Shown: positions 42,907 through 51,903, counted from the stretch's first letter. The stretch: DNA of 64,000 nucleotides from Alphaproteobacteria bacterium (GCA_020632755.1 JACKEY010000012.1:120929-184928); one strand, 5' to 3'. The notes: generated by a model not told the origin, from the letters alone. Translations and numbers: made by a program.

Positions 42907-43743
42907 CTACCCGCCTGATGCCGGCGCCGACAGGGTCGCGCCCGTTCCACGGGCCAGGCACCAGTAGGCCGTACCCACCACCACCTGATCGCCGCGCAGG
43001 CGCAGCCCCACGCTGGTCAGCGGCAGGTCCGCAAGCAGCGGGGCCACCTGGCCGAAGGCGCCGTCGCGATCGAGCGGCCCGAGCAGCGTCGCCACCTCGG
43101 CCGCCGCGTCGCCGCGCCCCTCGCCCGCCTCGTAGGGGTAGGCCTTGTAGATCTTGAGGGCCGCCGCCCCGGCCCCCCGGTAGCGCCGCTGCAGGATGCC
43201 GCCGGCCGGTCGCACACCGCCCCGCAGCGCGTCCCCGACCGCCCCCGGCAGCCCGGGGGCCACCGCGACCACCGCCCCCGGCAGGTCGTCCACCCACCGA
43301 TACAGCTTGAGCGCCTTGGGCCCCGCCACCCCCAGGTCCAGCGCCCAGATGTAGGGCTCGCCCGGATCCGGCTCCCACGACACCGGAGACAGCCCGGCGA
43401 TCCCCGCCAACCGCTCCGTCGTGCGCGCCAGGGCCGAGCCGGCCCAGAACCGCGACACCTCCTCCAGGTACAGGGTCGCCTCGGCCGGGCCTCCGCCGAC
43501 CGGCCACTGGAGGCCCAGCACCGTGCTGCAGCGGGCGTCCGGGACCCACTGCAGCGCGGCCTTCGCCGGCGCCAGCGGCAGCCCGTGCGCCACCAGCGCC
43601 TGCAGCATGCGCCGCCGGGGCGCCGGCCCGCGGGTCCGCGCGTTGTAGCTGACCAGCACCGCCGCGCCCTCGGGTCCGACCGACACGGCCAGGCCGAGCT
43701 CATAGGGCTCGCCGTCGTCGATCAGCGCGTCGGCGGCCTGCAC
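42907..43743 (-). CDS. Unknown protein downstream of nrdB, with repeated xLKxY strands
   Basis: A 278-residue protein of no recognised family. It contains repeated beta-strand units (EATLYLEEVSRF, KALKLYRWVDD, AALKIYKAYPYE, SVGLRLRGDQVVVGTAYW), suggesting an internally repeated alpha/beta barrel of the ABBA kind; this resembles the strand pattern of the 30876 protein. The GTG start at 43743 is uncertain: the frame stays open with coding-like sequence (ELRARLRDVGARLG) up to the nrdB stop, but no standard start codon is seen there. It lies between nrdB and the pseudo-radical-SAM gene. Confidence 0.65.
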   Translation of the reverse strand: MQAADALIDDGEPYELGLAVSVGPEGAAVLVSYNARTRGPAPRRRMLQALVAHGLPLAPAKAALQWVPDARCSTVLGLQWPVGGGPAEATLYLEEVSRFWAGSALARTTERLAGIAGLSPVSWEPDPGEPYIWALDLGVAGPKALKLYRWVDDLPGAVVAVAPGLPGAVGDALRGGVRPAGGILQRRYRGAGAAALKIYKAYPYEAGEGRGDAAAEVATLLGPLDRDGAFGQVAPLLADLPLTSVGLRLRGDQVVVGTAYWCLARGTGATLSAPASGG

Positions 43744-43801
43744 CAGGGCATCGCCCTCGATCCCCAGGCGTGCACCGACGTCACGGAGCCGGGCGCGCAG
43801 C

Positions 43802-44800
43802 TCAGAACTCCTCGTCGAAGGCCACTTCGCCGGTCACGCCCACCTGGTAGGCGCTGACCCGGCGCTCGAAGAAGTTCGCCAGTTCCTGCACGTCCTGCAG
43901 GTCCATGAACGGGAAGGGGTTCTCGCTGTTGTACAGCGGGGCCATGCCCAGGTTCTGGAAGCGCTGGTCGGCGACGTACTCGAGGTAGGTCTTCATGTCC
44001 TTGAGGCTCATGCCGGGCACGCCCTGGCCCAGCACGTCTTCGGCGAACTGCAGCTCGCACTCGACGGCTTCCTGGATCATCTCGATGATCTGGGCCTGCA
44101 GCTCGGCGTCGAACAGGTCGGGTTCCTCGCGACGGACCTGGTCGATGACTTCGAGCGCGAAGCGCATGTGCATGCTCTCGTCGCGGAACACCCAGTTGGT
44201 GCCGGTCGCGAGGCCCGACAGCAGCCCCTTGCTGCGCAGGAAGTAGACGTAGGCGAAGGCCGCGAAGAAGAACAGGCCCTCGATGCAGCAGCTGAAGCAG
44301 ATCAGGTTCAGCAGGAACTGCCGCCGCTGCTCGCGGCTGTCCAGCCGGTGCACGTCGTTCAGGCTCTCGATCCACTTGAAGCAGAACTGGGCCTTCTTCT
44401 CGATGCTCGGGATGTTGTGGATGGCCGCGAAGGCTTCTTCCCGTTCCTTGATGTCGGGGATGTAGGTGTCGAGCAGCGTCAGGTAGAACTGCACGTGCAG
44501 CGCTTCTTCGTAGAGCTGCCGCGACAGGTACATGCGCGCTTCGGGCGCGTTGATGTGCTGGTACAGGTTGAGCACCAGGTTGTTCGCCACGATGCTGTCG
44601 CCGGTCGCGAAGAAGGCGACCAGGCGGTTGATCAGGTGGCGCTCGCTGGGCAGCAGCTTGTTGTTCAGATCCGCCGTGTCCAGCGAGAAGTCGACCTCTT
44701 CCACCGTCCAGGTGTTCTTGATCGCGTCCCGGTACATCTCGTAGAAGAGCGGGTACTTCATCGGCCGCAGCGTCAGGTTCAGGCCGGGGTCCAGCAGCAT
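43802..44800 (-). CDS. nrdB: Class Ia ribonucleotide reductase beta subunit NrdB
   Basis: A 332-residue di-iron protein that makes the tyrosyl radical for ribonucleotide reduction. Ligands fit the NrdB pattern: TGDSIV (Asp near 65), PEAR and EEALHVQFY (Glu, His, and the radical tyrosine four residues after the His), EGLFF, and RDESMHM. ATG 44800 has GGAG about 6 bases upstream. It lies 53 bp after nrdA on the same strand. The radical tyrosine seems to be present, so a standard Fe-Tyr (class Ia) enzyme requiring O2 is expected. Confidence 0.93.
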   Translation of the reverse strand: MLLDPGLNLTLRPMKYPLFYEMYRDAIKNTWTVEEVDFSLDTADLNNKLLPSERHLINRLVAFFATGDSIVANNLVLNLYQHINAPEARMYLSRQLYEEALHVQFYLTLLDTYIPDIKEREEAFAAIHNIPSIEKKAQFCFKWIESLNDVHRLDSREQRRQFLLNLICFSCCIEGLFFFAAFAYVYFLRSKGLLSGLATGTNWVFRDESMHMRFALEVIDQVRREEPDLFDAELQAQIIEMIQEAVECELQFAEDVLGQGVPGMSLKDMKTYLEYVADQRFQNLGMAPLYNSENPFPFMDLQDVQELANFFERRVSAYQVGVTGEVAFDEEF

Positions 44801-44853
44801 CAGCAGCTCCAGGGCAGCGCGGGAGGAGGCGGGGGCGGAAGGAGGCGGAGCGC

Positions 44854-47298
44854 CTACTGGCAGGCTTCGCAGTACTCGGGGTTCTCGAGCGAGCAGGCGA
44901 CGGCTTCCGACTCGGTGTAGGACTTGGCGTTCTTGGTGCCGCCGGTGGCCCGGGCGATGGTCGTCGCCGGCCGGGAGCGCAGGTAGTAGGTCGTCTTCAG
45001 GCCGCGCTTCCAGGCGTAGGCGTACATGCTGGACAGCTTGCCGATGGTCGGGCTGGCCAGGAACAGGTTCAGGCTGGCCGACTGGTCGATGTAGGGCGAG
45101 CGCTCGGCGTGCATGTCGATGAGCGCGCGCTGCGGCAGCTCCCAGGCCGTCCGGTAGAGCTGGCGCAGGCTGTCGGGGATGTCGGTGATGTGCTGGATCG
45201 AGCCCTGGCCGGACTTGATCTGCTCGCGCACGTCGTCGGTCCACATGCCCATGCGCTTGAGGTCGGCGACCAGGTAGCGGTTGATCTGCAGGAACTCGCC
45301 CGACAGGGTCTCGCGCTTGAACAGGTTGCTGACCTGGGGCTCGATGCACTCGAAGCAGCCGCAGATGCTGGCGATGGTCGCGGTCGGCGCGATGGCGATC
45401 AGCAGGCTGTTGCGCAGGCCGTGCTCCATGATGCGGGCCTTGAGCGCGGCCCAGCGGTTCGCACCGCCGCCGCTGAACAGGCCGAGCTGCGTGCCGGCGT
45501 GCTGGCCGCCGGGGGTCACGCCCCACAGGTCGAACTGCAGCTGGCCACGGGCGGCGCGGGTCTCCCAGAAGGTCTCGTGCGCGCCGTCGAGCTCGGCCAG
45601 GTCGCACGAGGCTTCCAGCGCGGCGTAGTAGACCTCTTCCTGGATGCGGGCCGACAGCTCGCGCGCGTCGGGACCGTCGAAGTCCATGCGCTTGAGGAAC
45701 ATCACGTCCTGCAGGCCCATCAGCCCCAGGCCCACCGGCCGCCACTGCTCGTTGGAGTTCCGGCTCTCGGCGGTCGGGTAGTAGTTGATGTCGATGACGC
45801 GGTCGAGGTACTTGACCGCCACCTTGACCACGGCGCGCAGCTTCTCGAAGTTGAACTCGCCGAGCTCGACGAAGCGGCTCAGGTTGATGCTGCCCAGGTT
45901 GCAGACCGCGGTCTCCTCCTGGTTCGTGACCTCGACGATCTCGGTGCAGAGGTTGCTGCTGTGCACGGTGCGGCCGGGCTTGCCGGTCTGGTTGCACTTC
46001 TTGTTGCAGCTGTCCTTGAAGGTCATCCAGCCGTTGCCGGTCTGGGCCAGGGTCCGCATCATCCGGGCGTACAGATCGCGGGCCTTGACCTGGCGCATGG
46101 CCACGCCCTGGGCCTCGTAGCGCTCGTAGCGGGCCTCGAAGTCGTCGCCGAAGCTGTCGATCAGGTCGGGGCAGTCCTTGGGGTCGAACAGCGACCACAT
46201 CTCGTCGGCCTGCACGCGCTTCATGAACAGGTCGGGGACCCAGTTGGCCAGGTTGAGGTTGTGGGTCCGCCGCGCTTCGTCGCCGGTGTTGTCGCGCAGC
46301 TCGAGGAACTCCTCGATGTCGCCGTGCCAGGTCTCCAGGTAGACGCAGGCCGCGCCCTTGCGGCGGCCGCCCTGGTTGACCGCGGCCACGCTGGCGTCCA
46401 GGGTCTTCAGCCAGGGCACGATGCCGTTGGACTTGCCGTTCGTGCCGCGGATCAGGCTGCCGCGGGCGCGCACCCGGTGCCAGGCCACGCCGATGCCGCC
46501 GGCGAACTTGGACAGGCGAGCGATGTCCGTGTACCGCTTGTAGATGCCCTCGAGCTCGTCGACCGGGCTGTCGAGCAGGTAGCAGCTGCTCATCTGGCTG
46601 TGGGCCGTGCCGCTGTTGAACAGGGTCGGCGACGACGGCATGTACTCCAGGCTGGAGATCAGCCGGTAGAACTCGATCGCTTCTTCGGGGGTGCGGGACA
46701 GGCCGCAGGCCACGCGCAGGAAGAAGTACTGGGGGGTCTCGAAGACGTCGCGCCGGGTCGGGTGGCGCAGCAGGTAGCGGTCGTAGACCGTGCGCAGGCC
46801 GAAGTACTGGAACAGGTCCCGGCGGCCGTGATCGATGGCGGCGTCGAGCACGGCGGCGTGCTCGGCCACGAAGGCGGCGGTGCTGTCGGCGATGACGCCC
46901 TGCTCGTGGCCCAGGCGGATGCTGTCCGAGAAGCAGCGGACGCCCAGGGCCTCGACCTCCTTGACGATGACGCGGTGGAGCAGCCGGGCGCCCAGGAAGG
47001 CGTACTCGGGCTCTTCGGCGGTCAGGGCCGCGGGCACGTTGACGAGCAGCTTGTCCAGCTCGGCTTCGGGGATGCCGTCGTAGCAGCCGCCCAGGACGCG
47101 CTCGGCCACGAAGGCCAGGTCGACGTCCGCCAGCCCGATCGCGCAGTCGGCGAGCAGCTTCTCGAGGCGCTCCATCGTGAGCGGCTCGTGGCTGCCGTCG
47201 GTGCACCGGACCCGCAGCTGGGGGGCGCTGGTGTCGAGGGGGAGGGCCTGGACGGGGGCGTCATCGGCCGACGACTGGTTCTCGTCGAGGTGCGGCAT
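44854..47298 (-). CDS. nrdA: Class Ia ribonucleotide reductase alpha subunit NrdA
   Basis: An 814-residue catalytic subunit that reduces ribonucleoside diphosphates. An N-terminal ATP-cone-like region (about 28-115) precedes the barrel. Active-site residues are present: SSCYLL (first redox Cys), SSNLCTEI (Asn, Cys radical, Glu), CNLGSINL (second redox Cys), TTYYLR (radical-transfer tyrosine pair), and the C-terminal CEAC shuttle pair in the last five residues. The ATP cone implies dATP feedback control. Tandem NrdR boxes lie upstream. The start ATG 47298 follows a 180-base leader. Confidence 0.95.
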   Translation of the reverse strand: MPHLDENQSSADDAPVQALPLDTSAPQLRVRCTDGSHEPLTMERLEKLLADCAIGLADVDLAFVAERVLGGCYDGIPEAELDKLLVNVPAALTAEEPEYAFLGARLLHRVIVKEVEALGVRCFSDSIRLGHEQGVIADSTAAFVAEHAAVLDAAIDHGRRDLFQYFGLRTVYDRYLLRHPTRRDVFETPQYFFLRVACGLSRTPEEAIEFYRLISSLEYMPSSPTLFNSGTAHSQMSSCYLLDSPVDELEGIYKRYTDIARLSKFAGGIGVAWHRVRARGSLIRGTNGKSNGIVPWLKTLDASVAAVNQGGRRKGAACVYLETWHGDIEEFLELRDNTGDEARRTHNLNLANWVPDLFMKRVQADEMWSLFDPKDCPDLIDSFGDDFEARYERYEAQGVAMRQVKARDLYARMMRTLAQTGNGWMTFKDSCNKKCNQTGKPGRTVHSSNLCTEIVEVTNQEETAVCNLGSINLSRFVELGEFNFEKLRAVVKVAVKYLDRVIDINYYPTAESRNSNEQWRPVGLGLMGLQDVMFLKRMDFDGPDARELSARIQEEVYYAALEASCDLAELDGAHETFWETRAARGQLQFDLWGVTPGGQHAGTQLGLFSGGGANRWAALKARIMEHGLRNSLLIAIAPTATIASICGCFECIEPQVSNLFKRETLSGEFLQINRYLVADLKRMGMWTDDVREQIKSGQGSIQHITDIPDSLRQLYRTAWELPQRALIDMHAERSPYIDQSASLNLFLASPTIGKLSSMYAYAWKRGLKTTYYLRSRPATTIARATGGTKNAKSYTESEAVACSLENPEYCEACQ

Positions 47299-47481
47299 CT
47301 GCTTTTCTCGCGGGCGCGGCTGGAGCGGGGGGAGGACAGCGTGGAGGGAGGCGCGGGGGGACAGCTCGAGAGCGGGTCAGGCCGGGCATCGAAGGGGATC
47401 CGACGCGCCTGCGCGGGAACAGGGGATGTTCCCGGCGGCGCCGACGAGAAGGGGCGTGGGAAGCCCACCGCAGGCGCCGAC
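47299..47481 (-). other. nrdA leader, untranslated
   Basis: This 183-bp stretch lies between the predicted nrdA promoter and its ATG. I see no riboswitch-like conserved element (for example no cobalamin-type B12 box). It is GC-rich with several short inverted repeats that are hard to rank by eye. Confidence 0.4.
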
Positions 47482-47529
47482 CCACAAGATATGGGGGGTC
47501 CCCTGGCGACGCAACCCCACATGTAGTGG
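47482..47529. promoter_or_regulatory. Tandem NrdR boxes
   Basis: Box 1 (47482-47497, CCACAAGATATGGGGG) and box 2 (47514-47529, ACCCCACATGTAGTGG) each match about 11 of 16 positions of the NrdR consensus acaCwAtATaTwGtgt. Their starts are 32 bp apart, three helical turns, which is the known spacing for cooperative NrdR binding. They sit upstream of nrdA, the classic target. Box 1 overlaps the predicted -10 and box 2 abuts the -35 element. Confidence 0.7.
47486..47514 (-). promoter_or_regulatory. Candidate nrdA promoter
   Basis: Read on the minus strand: TTGCGT (complement of 47509-47514), a 17-bp spacer, then TATCTT (complement of 47486-47491). Overlap with the NrdR boxes supports repression when dNTP levels are high. 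Confidence 0.55.
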
Positions 47530-47617
47530 TGAAAGGTGAAACGTCACCAACTGTCGTGATCCCGGGGAGTTGCTGCTCCGGGCCCCTTGCACACGGCCCG
47601 GACGCCTCCCGCGAGGG

Positions 47618-48307
47618 TCACTCGGGCTGCGGCGCGGCCTCGTCGTCTTCCTGGCGCAGCCGGATCCGGCTGAACTTGGCCGGCGTGTGGCCCTTCACGT
47701 CCTTGTAGAAGGCCCGCACGATGTCCATGTCGCCGCGGATGTCGTCGCTCGGGTACAGCATCGGCCCGAAGCCGCCGCGCTTGCGGGCGAAGTCCATGTA
47801 GCCCAGGCAGATCGGCACCCCGGCGCCCTTGGCCGCCCAGTAGAAGCCGCTCTTCCAGTAGTCGCGGAACCCGCGGGTGCCCTCGGCCGGGATCACGAGC
47901 ACCAGCTCGTCCGCGGCCTTGAGCGTGTCCGTCATGGCGCCCACCAGGTTGTTGGCCTGGCGGCGATCGACCGGCATGCCGCGGAACCAGCGGAAGAACC
48001 AGCCGAAGGGCCCCTCGAACAGCACGTGCTTGCCCAGCCAGCGGATGTCGACGCCCCACCACCACGCGAAGGCGATCATGAACGGGAAGTCCCAGGCCGA
48101 CGTGTGCGGGGCCGCGATGAACACGTACTTGTCGATGTCCGACGGCGGGTTGGCCTCGGGCTTCCAGCCGAACAGCTTGAGCACGAAGGCGCCGACGTAG
48201 TGCCGCCAGCCCCAGATGCGCAGGGGCTTGGGCTCGGCCGTCAGCCGCGACTCCTGGCTGATCATCTCCTCGAGGACCTGCTCTTCGGAACCCACGCTGC
48301 TCGACAT
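47618..48307 (-). CDS. PlsC-like acyltransferase family protein
   Basis: A 229-residue protein. The LPLAT signature is present: APHTSAWDF gives the H-x4-D motif near residue 67, FRGMPVDRR matches the second block, and PAEGTRG near residue 139 is the third. FVLKLFGW near the N-terminus is hydrophobic enough for peripheral membrane contact. These enzymes move acyl chains onto lysophospholipids or related acceptors. The family is often found in delta-proteobacteria; the acceptor is unknown. It lies upstream of nrdA on the same strand, with 319 bp between. Confidence 0.8.
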   Translation of the reverse strand: MSSSVGSEEQVLEEMISQESRLTAEPKPLRIWGWRHYVGAFVLKLFGWKPEANPPSDIDKYVFIAAPHTSAWDFPFMIAFAWWWGVDIRWLGKHVLFEGPFGWFFRWFRGMPVDRRQANNLVGAMTDTLKAADELVLVIPAEGTRGFRDYWKSGFYWAAKGAGVPICLGYMDFARKRGGFGPMLYPSDDIRGDMDIVRAFYKDVKGHTPAKFSRIRLRQEDDEAAPQPE

Positions 48308-48334
48308 CCGGCCTCCTGCGCCGGCGCGCTCGGA

Positions 48335-49387
48335 TCAGGGTGCGGCAGCATCCTGGCCCGGCGTCGCGACCGGCGTTCCGGTCGGACCTATCCAGGCCCC
48401 CTCCGCGCTTGCGTCCTGCTTCAGGAGACCGACGGTCACCAGTGTGTCAACGGTCTGTCTCCAGCGCTCGTCCGTCATGGCGCCGAGCCCGTCGTCCCCC
48501 GACAGGTAGGGCGCCTGGGCCGCGGTGATGCAGTCCACCAGCGCCGCATCGAGCTGGTCGTTGGCTTCGACGATGGCGGCGTTGGCGCGGCTGGGGTCGG
48601 CCACGTAGGCCTTCCATGCGGCCTCGGTGACCCGCACGAAGCGCGGCGCCCACTCCGGCGGCGGGTCGGCGAAGGCCAGCAGCGTGCCGTAGGGGTTCCA
48701 GCCGGCCTCGCTGGCCTGCAGGAAGACGACGTCCGCGCCCTTGCCCCGGGCGACGCAGGGCTCGCTCGTGACGTAGGCCTGCTGCACGTGCGTCGGATCC
48801 GTCAGGAAGCTGCCCAGCGAGCCGCTGGTCGGCACGACGGGCACCTTGCCCTCCCAGCCCCGCGTCTTCCACAGCCACTGCTGGAAGGGCCCGCCGACCT
48901 CCATCGCGATGGTCAGGCCGTCGCGCTCGCCGAGCTCGTCGATGCGCGACAGGCCGGTGGACGCGTGCGCCAGCAGCCCCACCGGGGTCCACTGGAAGGC
49001 CGGCCAGGCGCCGATCGCCTGCACGCCCTTGCTGCGCTTGACCAGCAGGTCGTCGGCCGAGGTGATCGCCGCTTCGGCCCGACCCGAGCCCAGCAGCTCC
49101 AGCGTCGGCGCGCCGGGCCCGCCGGGGATGATCTCGACGTCGAAGCCCGCACGATCGTAGTGGCCGCCCAGCACGCCCTCGTAGAAGCCGCCGAACTCGG
49201 GCTCGGGGAACCAGTTCAGCGCCAGGCGCACCTGGATCGGGGCGGGCCCCGGCGCCGCCACCGGTCCGTCGTGCGCGACCCGGGCCGAGGCGTCTTCCCA
49301 GCCGGGGGGCTGGGCTTCGGGGTCGGCGCAGCCCGGGGCGAGGGTCAGGGCAAGGGCCAGGGCGGGAGCGGGAGCGACGGGCAGCAT
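48335..49387 (-). CDS. ABC transporter substrate-binding lipoprotein (NMT1/THI5-like)
   Basis: A 350-residue protein. The N-terminal signal ends with the lipobox LAPGC at about residues 16-20, so it is anchored to a membrane. The mature region begins IQVRLALNWFPEPEFGG and DVEIIPGGPG, matching the NMT1/THI5 family that binds thiamine precursors, nitrate, sulphonates or riboflavin. ITSADDLLVKRSKG and EVGGPFQQW-type segments line the binding cleft. The permease and ATPase genes precede it, 17 bp and then 4-bp overlap. The exact ligand cannot be read; a ThiY-like or RibY-like role is plausible. Confidence 0.83.
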   Translation of the reverse strand: MLPVAPAPALALALTLAPGCADPEAQPPGWEDASARVAHDGPVAAPGPAPIQVRLALNWFPEPEFGGFYEGVLGGHYDRAGFDVEIIPGGPGAPTLELLGSGRAEAAITSADDLLVKRSKGVQAIGAWPAFQWTPVGLLAHASTGLSRIDELGERDGLTIAMEVGGPFQQWLWKTRGWEGKVPVVPTSGSLGSFLTDPTHVQQAYVTSEPCVARGKGADVVFLQASEAGWNPYGTLLAFADPPPEWAPRFVRVTEAAWKAYVADPSRANAAIVEANDQLDAALVDCITAAQAPYLSGDDGLGAMTDERWRQTVDTLVTVGLLKQDASAEGAWIGPTGTPVATPGQDAAAP

Positions 49388-49404
49388 GGGGAGGTCCTGC
49401 GCGG

Positions 49405-50172
49405 TCAGGAGGACGCGGGAGCGCCGTGCCAGCGGTCGACGAACCGGCGCTCGAGGAGGCGGGTGAGGGAGAAGAGGAGGAGGGCGAGCATGGCAGAGCA
49501 GCCGATGGCCGCAAAGGACAGCGGGGTCTCGGCCGAGCGGGAAGCGTGCACGACCAGGTATCCGAGCGAAGGCGGCACACCGTTGCTGCCGACGAACTCG
49601 CCGACCACGGCCCCGATGACGCTCAGCCCGCCGGCGGCCCGCAGCCCCCCGAAGACGAAGGGCAGGGCCGCGGGCAGCCGCAGTCGCGCCAGCTCCTGCC
49701 AGCGGGTGGCGCCGTACAGCCGCAGCAGCTCGACCTGGCCGGCGTCGGCGGCCCGCAGGCCCAGGTGGGTGCTGGTCAGCACGGGGAAGAAGGCGACGAT
49801 GGCGGCCGCGGCCACCGCGACCGGCGTGCCGTAGCCGAGCCACACGACCAGCAGCGGCGCCACGGCCACGACGGGCAGCGTCTGCACGACTAGGGCGTAG
49901 GGGTAGAGCGCCAGCTCGAGCGCCCGCGACAGGTGGAAGGCGACGGCCCCGAGCAGCGCGAGCACCACGGCCACCAGCAGGCCGGCCACCGACGCCAGGC
50001 CCGTGTGCAGCGTGGCCTGGAGCAGCCGCTCGCGGTGGGCCACTGCCGCCTGGGCCACCTCCAGGGGGGACGGCAGAAGCACGGGACTCAGGGGCGCGGC
50101 GACGGCGGCCCACAGGGCCAGGACCCCGAGCCCGGCCAGCAGGGCCGGCAGGAAGCGGCGGACGGCGCTCAC
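49405..50172 (-). CDS. ABC transporter permease
   Basis: A 255-residue permease with about six transmembrane helices. The EAA loop that contacts the ATPase is visible as ELLRLYGATRWQELARLRLP near residue 138. This is the SsuC/TauC/ThiX class. GTG 50172 overlaps the ATPase stop by 4 bp. It is the only permease, so it probably functions as a homodimer. Confidence 0.88.
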   Translation of the reverse strand: MSAVRRFLPALLAGLGVLALWAAVAAPLSPVLLPSPLEVAQAAVAHRERLLQATLHTGLASVAGLLVAVVLALLGAVAFHLSRALELALYPYALVVQTLPVVAVAPLLVVWLGYGTPVAVAAAAIVAFFPVLTSTHLGLRAADAGQVELLRLYGATRWQELARLRLPAALPFVFGGLRAAGGLSVIGAVVGEFVGSNGVPPSLGYLVVHASRSAETPLSFAAIGCSAMLALLLFSLTRLLERRFVDRWHGAPASS

Positions 50173-50999
50173 AGCAGCGCCTCGACCCGGCGGGCCAGGG
50201 CGCCCACGGCCGGGTCGTGCCGCAGCGCGGCGGGGCGCGGGCGCGCCAGCGGGACGTCCACGGCGCCCGCGACGCACAGCGGACGCCCGGACACCACCAC
50301 CACGCGGTCGGCCAGCAGCACCGCCTCGTCGATGTCGTGGGTCACGAGCAGCACGGTAGGGCGCTGGTCCGCCCACAGCCCCTGGATCGTCTGCTGCAGC
50401 CGCCCGCGGGTCAGCGCGTCGAGGGCGCCGAAGGGCTCGTCGAGCAGCAGCAGGCGGGGAGGCCGCACCCACGCGCGGGCCAGCGAGCAGCGCATCTGCA
50501 TGCCACCGGAGAGGGCGCGGGGGAGGAGCTCGGCGGCGTCGGCCAGCTCGACCCGGGCGAGGGCCGCGTCCACCAGGGGCCCGCGGTCGGCCGGCGGCAG
50601 CCCGGCGAGCTCCAGCGGCAGCGCGACGTTGTCCCGAACCGAGCGCCACGGCAGCAGGGTGGGCGCCTGGAAGACGAAGGCGCAGCCGTCCGCCGTCGGC
50701 GCGCCGGGCCGGACGCTCCCGCCGGTCGGCGCCAGCAGGCCGGCCGCCAGCCGCAGCAGGGTCGACTTCCCGCAGCCGGACGGCCCCACGACGGCGACCA
50801 CCTCGCCGGGCGCCACCGCCAGCGAGAAGTCGTCCAGCAGCGGGCGGTCCGCGCCCGCCCAGGCGAACCGGACCCGCTCGAAGGCACAGGGAAGGGCGTC
50901 GGACGCAGGCAGCGGATCCTCTCGGGCAGGTCGTCGGTCCAGGCAGTATCCTCCTGCGCTCCGACGGCGATTCCGCCTGTTCGCCGAGAAATCCAGCAC
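50169..50999 (-). CDS. ABC transporter ATP-binding protein
   Basis: A 276-residue ATPase. Walker A is GPSGCGKST near residue 72, the Q-loop is VFQAPTLLPW, the signature reads LSGGMQMR near residue 163, and Walker B is LLLLDEPFGALD. It belongs to the SsuB/TauB/ThiZ group. The start is uncertain: ATG 50999 leaves an Arg-rich 35-residue N-terminal extension not typical of the family, and no closer ATG or GTG lies in frame. It is divergent from the TPR-like gene, with 55 bp between them. Confidence 0.88.
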   Translation of the reverse strand: MLDFSANRRNRRRSAGGYCLDRRPAREDPLPASDALPCAFERVRFAWAGADRPLLDDFSLAVAPGEVVAVVGPSGCGKSTLLRLAAGLLAPTGGSVRPGAPTADGCAFVFQAPTLLPWRSVRDNVALPLELAGLPPADRGPLVDAALARVELADAAELLPRALSGGMQMRCSLARAWVRPPRLLLLDEPFGALDALTRGRLQQTIQGLWADQRPTVLLVTHDIDEAVLLADRVVVVSGRPLCVAGAVDVPLARPRPAALRHDPAVGALARRVEALL

Positions 51000-51054
51000 C
51001 TCCCGTGAACACTCCCGCCCGGACCTCCACCGGGACTCCGGAGCACTCCCTTCG

Positions 51055-51666
51055 ATGGACTACGACGCCCTCCTCGACCGCATCCTGCGGAACGTCGACC
51101 GCGACGCCTACCTGCCCCTGGCGGACGTGGTGGCGGACGACGAGCAGCGCGCCGCCCTCGCCGAGATCGGCCAGGCCCTGCAGGCGCCCGACGTCGACGC
51201 CGACCAGCTGCGGGCCCGGGTGCGCGCCATGCACCAGCAGGGCCGCCTGGACGCGGTGCACAAGTACAGCGCGCTCCACGTCATCGCCGCCAGCCCGGTC
51301 GTGCGCGACCTCGAAGAAGCCGCCCGCATGGCGGCCGAACAGGAGATGGCCGCCATCAACCTGGGCGGTCCGCGGCTGCAGCACAACCTGGCCAGCGTCG
51401 AGCGGCACCGCGGCGTCATCGCCTTCCTCAAGGGCAGCTACGAGGTCGCGCTGGACTACTTCTCGCGCGCCTTCGAGCGCCAGCGCTCGCCGGGCAACCT
51501 GGCCAACGTGCTGGCCTGCCTCCTGCGGCTCGGCGACGAAGCCGACGCCCGCGATCTCCTGGTCCAGGTGCGGGGCGCCTTCCCGCCCTCCCTGACCGAC
51601 GCCCTCGACGACATGATCCGCCGCGACCCGGACCTGGCGCTCCTGCGCCCGCACCTTCCCAGCTGA
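51055..51666 (+). CDS. TPR-like protein, unknown function
   Basis: A 203-residue soluble helical protein. The C-terminal part (about 95-190) shows TPR-type helices: AINLGGPRLQHNLASVER, FLKGSYEVALDYFSRAFE and SPGNLANVLACLLRLGDE. The N-terminal half has alternating charged helices. ATG 51055 is the only near start. It may be transcribed with the small peptide gene and sigma factor downstream. Function unknown. Confidence 0.7.
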   Translation: MDYDALLDRILRNVDRDAYLPLADVVADDEQRAALAEIGQALQAPDVDADQLRARVRAMHQQGRLDAVHKYSALHVIAASPVVRDLEEAARMAAEQEMAAINLGGPRLQHNLASVERHRGVIAFLKGSYEVALDYFSRAFERQRSPGNLANVLACLLRLGDEADARDLLVQVRGAFPPSLTDALDDMIRRDPDLALLRPHLPS

Positions 51667-51696
51667 CCCGCCACCCACCTGCAGGGGGACCCGCAC

Positions 51697-51903
51697 ATGA
51701 GCCTGATCAACGCCACCTTCGCCTGGCTGCTCGGCGTGCTCTCGCCGATCGTTCCGGCGGGCGCCCAGCTGCAGCCCTGCAGCGACGTCCCCGGCGCCAC
51801 CGTCTGCATGACGGACGACCTTCCCGTCGAACAGAACCGGCCGCAGGCCGACGGCGTCACCCGCGCGACGCACGACGACGAGCCCATCTACAACGGGTTC
51901 TGA
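51697..51903 (+). CDS. Small exported peptide upstream of the sigma factor
   Basis: A 68-residue product. A hydrophobic N-terminus (INATFAWLLGVLSPIVPAGA, about 4-23) looks like a signal peptide ending in AGA/AQ. The mature part has two cysteines (QPCSDVPGATVCM) that could form one disulphide, then an acidic tail. A purine-rich AGGGGGA lies 9 bases before ATG 51697. The stop is one base from the sigma factor ATG. Not recognised; a signal or anti-sigma-like role is only a guess. Confidence 0.6.
   Translation: MSLINATFAWLLGVLSPIVPAGAQLQPCSDVPGATVCMTDDLPVEQNRPQADGVTRATHDDEPIYNGF

Noticed and set aside
47299..47617. A cobalamin riboswitch before the ribonucleotide reductase genes
   Set aside because: No B12 box or matching fold is visible, and the encoded enzyme is class Ia. 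NrdR boxes explain the regulation better.
49388..51054. A thiamine (TPP) riboswitch for the NMT1/THI5-type importer
   Set aside because: The divergent gap is only 55 bp and contains no CUGAGA-type element; the ligand therefore stays undefined.
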